Below, piece after piece: positions 7,047 to 9,080 of a stretch of DNA of 9,080 nt. The stretch comes from Kiritimatiellia bacterium (GTDB lineage Bacteria; Verrucomicrobiota; Kiritimatiellia; UBA8416). The notes beneath the pieces were generated by a model. That model searched no databases. It was given only the letters and a program-made list of their open reading frames with translations, and was not told where the DNA came from. The position numbers and the translations under genes are program-made. Location: assembly GCA_007126175.1 (NCBI GenBank), contig SLBU01000141.1:1-9080 (forward strand). The letters are read 5' to 3'. Numbering within the stretch: position 1 is the first letter of the stretch; each line of letters opens with the position of its first letter.

Positions 7047-7463
7047 TCAGGCGACCAACCCAAGACTGCGCAGCAATTTTACCAACGCCGCCTTCTTGAC
7101 CGGTTTTGCCAGATGCCCATCGCAACGATGATTCATCTCCGCCAGTAATGTGCGCCCCACGCGGCCAGCATCCTCGTCCGATTGCAGTGCCGTCGTGACC
7201 ACAACCTTCACCGCCGCTTCCGGACTGATACCATGCGATTTTTCCACATTACGGATCCCTGATAACGCCTCCCCACCCCCTAGGATCGGCATCAGCAAAT
7301 CCAGGCAGACCAAGTCATAGGGAGCCCCCGCATCCAGCGCCAAACGCACCGCCTCAATCGCCTCCACACCATTCATCGCCACATGGACGCCACCATATGG
7401 AACGAGCATCTCCTGCAAAGCCACGCGACTCACAAACTCATCCTCTACGATTAACGTCTTCAT
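7047..7463 (-). CDS. Stand-alone CheY-like response regulator receiver
   Basis: This 138-residue protein is a single phosphoacceptor receiver domain with no output domain. The acidic pocket is E7-D8, the phosphoacceptor is D55 in CLDLLMP, the switch Thr is T90 or T91 in VVTTA, and the conserved Lys is K120 in AKP. All residues needed for phosphorylation are present. It starts within the stop of the hybrid kinase gene (ATGA, 4-base overlap) and has AAGGAG 6 bases upstream of its ATG (7470-7475), so the two proteins are probably made together and the kinase HPt domain is the likely phosphodonor. Without an effector domain it should act by binding a partner protein or serve as a phosphate sink. 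The sequence does not reveal that partner; chemotaxis genes are not seen nearby. A probable terminator follows about 50 bases downstream. Confidence 0.93.
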   Translation of the reverse strand: MKTLIVEDEFVSRVALQEMLVPYGGVHVAMNGVEAIEAVRLALDAGAPYDLVCLDLLMPILGGGEALSGIRNVEKSHGISPEAAVKVVVTTALQSDEDAGRVGRTLLAEMNHRCDGHLAKPVKKAALVKLLRSLGLVA

Positions 7464-9080
7464 AGCGCACTCCTTTCCAACGCCTCCTGCAGAAACCCCA
7501 ACTGCAACTCCAACTTCTCCAGCAATACCGGTAGCCTTTCAACCTCCTTCTCCGCCGACGCAACCCTTTCCATCTCGTAGGCAACGCTATGCATGGCCAC
7601 CCCTCCCACATACGCCGACGACCCCTTGATCTTGTGCGCCAAATCACGCGCCTGCCGCCACCTCCCCGCTTCGATCGCTTCGCGCAATCGACCCACTTGC
7701 ACCGGCATCGTCAAAAGAAACGTCTGCACCAACTTACGCCCCAATACAACGTCACCATCCACACAATCCAGTAGCGCCGCACAGTCAAACACCTCCGCAG
7801 AACAACAAGGCCCTTCTACATCTTCGCAAGCATCCCGCACGCATACCGGTGCCCCACCGTCCCGACGGAGATTCGACCCCCCATCCTCCTTTGGGGCTCC
7901 AACCCATTTCGACAGCGCCCCTTGCAAACTGCGCATCGACAAAGGTTTCGTCAGATAATCTTGCATACCGGCTTGCAGACAAGCATCCCGATCACCCGCG
8001 GAAGCATGTGCCGTTGTTGCAATCACCGGTACGCCAGCATTCAAATGCACCCCGTCGACGAATGCGGATCGAATCTCGCGCACCAAATCCCACCCATCCA
8101 TCCCCGGCAGACCGATATCCAGAAAAATCAGCGTGTACAGCTTTCGCTCCAGTGCCTCTAACGCAGCCTGCCCATCGCCCACAACATCCACCTTGCAGCC
8201 AAGTTTCTCCAGCATGCTACGCGCCACCACCTGGTTCACCCCATCATCCTCGACCAGCAACACGGTGGCTTCCGCCCACTGCAACCGATCGGATTCCCCA
8301 GACGAGCGAGGAACCGCAACCGGACTCGTATCCTGCCTCTCCGGAACGACCCCCAACTCCACGACAAACCAGAACGTCGAACCCTCCCCCTCAACACTGT
8401 CTACCCCAATCTCCCCATCCATCAACGCAACCATCCGGCGACAGATTGCCAACCCCAATCCAGAACCACCAAACCGACGCGCAATCGATCCGTCCACTTG
8501 CGAAAACTGCCGGAAAAGACATTCCTGTTTATCTGCCGGAATCCCGATACCCGTATCGCGCACCACAAATTGCAAGCGTACGAGCTCCATTCCAACCAAA
8601 TCCCTCCGCTTCTCCAGAACATGGACTTCCACATCGATCCGTCCGTTGGACGTAAACTTCACCGCATTGCCAACCAGATTATTCAGAATCTGGTACAAAC
8701 GCACCGGATCCCCACTTACCACCCCGGGAATATCCTCCGAAATGTGATAGTCCAGCACAACCCCCTTCATCTCCGCGTGCGCACGCATGACATCAATCAC
8801 ATCCCGAACCAGAACCACAGGATCAAGATCAATACACTCCAAACTCAAATTGCCCGTTTCCACTTTCGAAAAATCCAGAATATTGTTCATCAGATCCAGC
8901 AAACGCTTACCACTCGAATGCAGACACTCCACATAACGGAGCGGCTCGCCTTTCAGTGAAGAATGCCGCAGCAACTCAGCCATCCCAATCACACCATTCA
9001 TCGGCGTCCGAATCTCATGACTCATGTTGGCCAGAAACGCACTCTTGGCTCGATTCGCCTGCTCCGCACGCAACGCCATC
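7460..9080 (-). CDS. Hybrid sensor histidine kinase, HisKA-HATPase-REC-HPt (N-terminus cut by window edge)
   Basis: This is the C-terminal 539 residues or so of a tripartite kinase of the BarA/ArcB layout. The frame is open to the window edge and the Met at 9079 is most likely internal, so residue numbers here count from it. In order: a helical lead-in, then the HisKA domain with phosphorylated H21 in [10 protein letters not shown] (dimerisation region to about 80). The ATP-binding domain (about 124-243) has an N box around [10 protein letters not shown] (133-142), DTGIGIP (175-181) and GGSGLGLAI (204-212). The receiver (about 271-393) has D278-D279, phosphoacceptor D321 in [14 protein letters not shown]355/T356 and K378 in TKP. 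The HPt domain (about 431-539) has H482 in [13 protein letters not shown]. The signal is unknown because the sensor region lies outside the window. The linker before the HPt contains six cysteines in 27 residues. It overlaps the next gene, a receiver, by four bases. Confidence 0.95.
   Translation of the reverse strand, partial: MALRAEQANRAKSAFLANMSHEIRTPMNGVIGMAELLRHSSLKGEPLRYVECLHSSGKRLLDLMNNILDFSKVETGNLSLECIDLDPVVLVRDVIDVMRAHAEMKGVVLDYHISEDIPGVVSGDPVRLYQILNNLVGNAVKFTSNGRIDVEVHVLEKRRDLVGMELVRLQFVVRDTGIGIPADKQECLFRQFSQVDGSIARRFGGSGLGLAICRRMVALMDGEIGVDSVEGEGSTFWFVVELGVVPERQDTSPVAVPRSSGESDRLQWAEATVLLVEDDGVNQVVARSMLEKLGCKVDVVGDGQAALEALERKLYTLIFLDIGLPGMDGWDLVREIRSAFVDGVHLNAGVPVIATTAHASAGDRDACLQAGMQDYLTKPLSMRSLQGALSKWVGAPKEDGGSNLRRDGGAPVCVRDACEDVEGPCCSAEVFDCAALLDCVDGDVVLGRKLVQTFLLTMPVQVGRLREAIEAGRWRQARDLAHKIKGSSAYVGGVAMHSVAYEMERVASAEKEVERLPVLLEKLELQLGFLQEALERSAL
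7470..7475 (-). promoter_or_regulatory. Ribosome binding site of the receiver gene inside the kinase gene
   Basis: AAGGAG on the minus strand lies 6 bases before the ATG at 7463 and inside the last codons of the kinase gene, supporting coupled translation across the ATGA junction. Confidence 0.65.

Noticed and set aside
7047..7463. Assignment of the lone receiver as chemotaxis CheY
   Set aside because: The receiver fold alone does not separate CheY from other single-domain regulators, and no chemotaxis gene is visible; the coupled hybrid kinase is the more likely partner.
7849..8655. Plus-strand open frame of 268 codons opposite the histidine kinase
   Set aside because: Proline- and serine-rich composition with no recognisable motif; antisense to conserved receiver and ATPase domains.
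1..9080. Mobile element, CRISPR array, toxin-antitoxin, defence system or tRNA/rRNA
   Set aside because: No direct repeat array, transposase-like or integrase-like product, or RNA-gene-like structure was seen on either strand; all long minus-strand frames are accounted for by housekeeping or signalling genes.

Overview
The window is a compact bacterial segment with every supportable gene on the minus strand, so it reads from right (9080) to left (1). It contains seven protein-coding genes. The two end genes run off the window: the hybrid histidine kinase lacks its N-terminus and ftsA lacks its C-terminus. The DNA is GC-rich, and the minus (coding) strand is clearly richer in G than in C throughout. 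I cannot place the organism firmly. FtsQ, a dcw-type cluster with ddl before ftsQ-ftsA, a periplasmic S41 protease and a CheY-like receiver of this style fit a diderm bacterium. The FtsA style and the protease-tsaD-murC order suggest the Verrucomicrobiota/Kiritimatiellota (PVC) side, but this is inference from memory of gene order.

Right part (9080-7047): a histidine kinase with fused receiver and HPt domains is followed, with a 4-base ATGA overlap, by a stand-alone CheY-like receiver. Together they form a His-Asp-His-Asp phosphorelay with no visible DNA-binding or enzymatic output. A probable intrinsic terminator (about 6956-6995) separates them from the genes further left.

Middle (6838-4527): a candidate promoter and a strong ribosome binding site precede a GTG-started S41 carboxyl-terminal processing protease with a signal peptide. 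Two bases after it comes tsaD (tRNA threonylcarbamoyladenosine synthesis).

Left part (4435-1): murC, ddl, ftsQ and ftsA, a section of the dcw (division and cell wall) cluster. MurC adds L-Ala to UDP-MurNAc and Ddl makes the D-Ala-D-Ala later added by MurF. FtsQ is a divisome scaffold and FtsA tethers FtsZ to the membrane. murG and murB are not beside murC; tsaD sits there instead. Spacings are small (91, 67, -8 and 18 bases), so ctp-tsaD-murC-ddl-ftsQ-ftsA could be one long transcript.

I found no mobile element, CRISPR array, rRNA, tRNA or defence system, and nothing that looks like a wholly new system. No stretch longer than about 210 bases lacks a gene. The points most worth a second look are a cysteine cluster in the kinase linker, the rearranged dcw cluster, long G tracts inside essential genes, and the regulatory intergenic region at 6839-7046.
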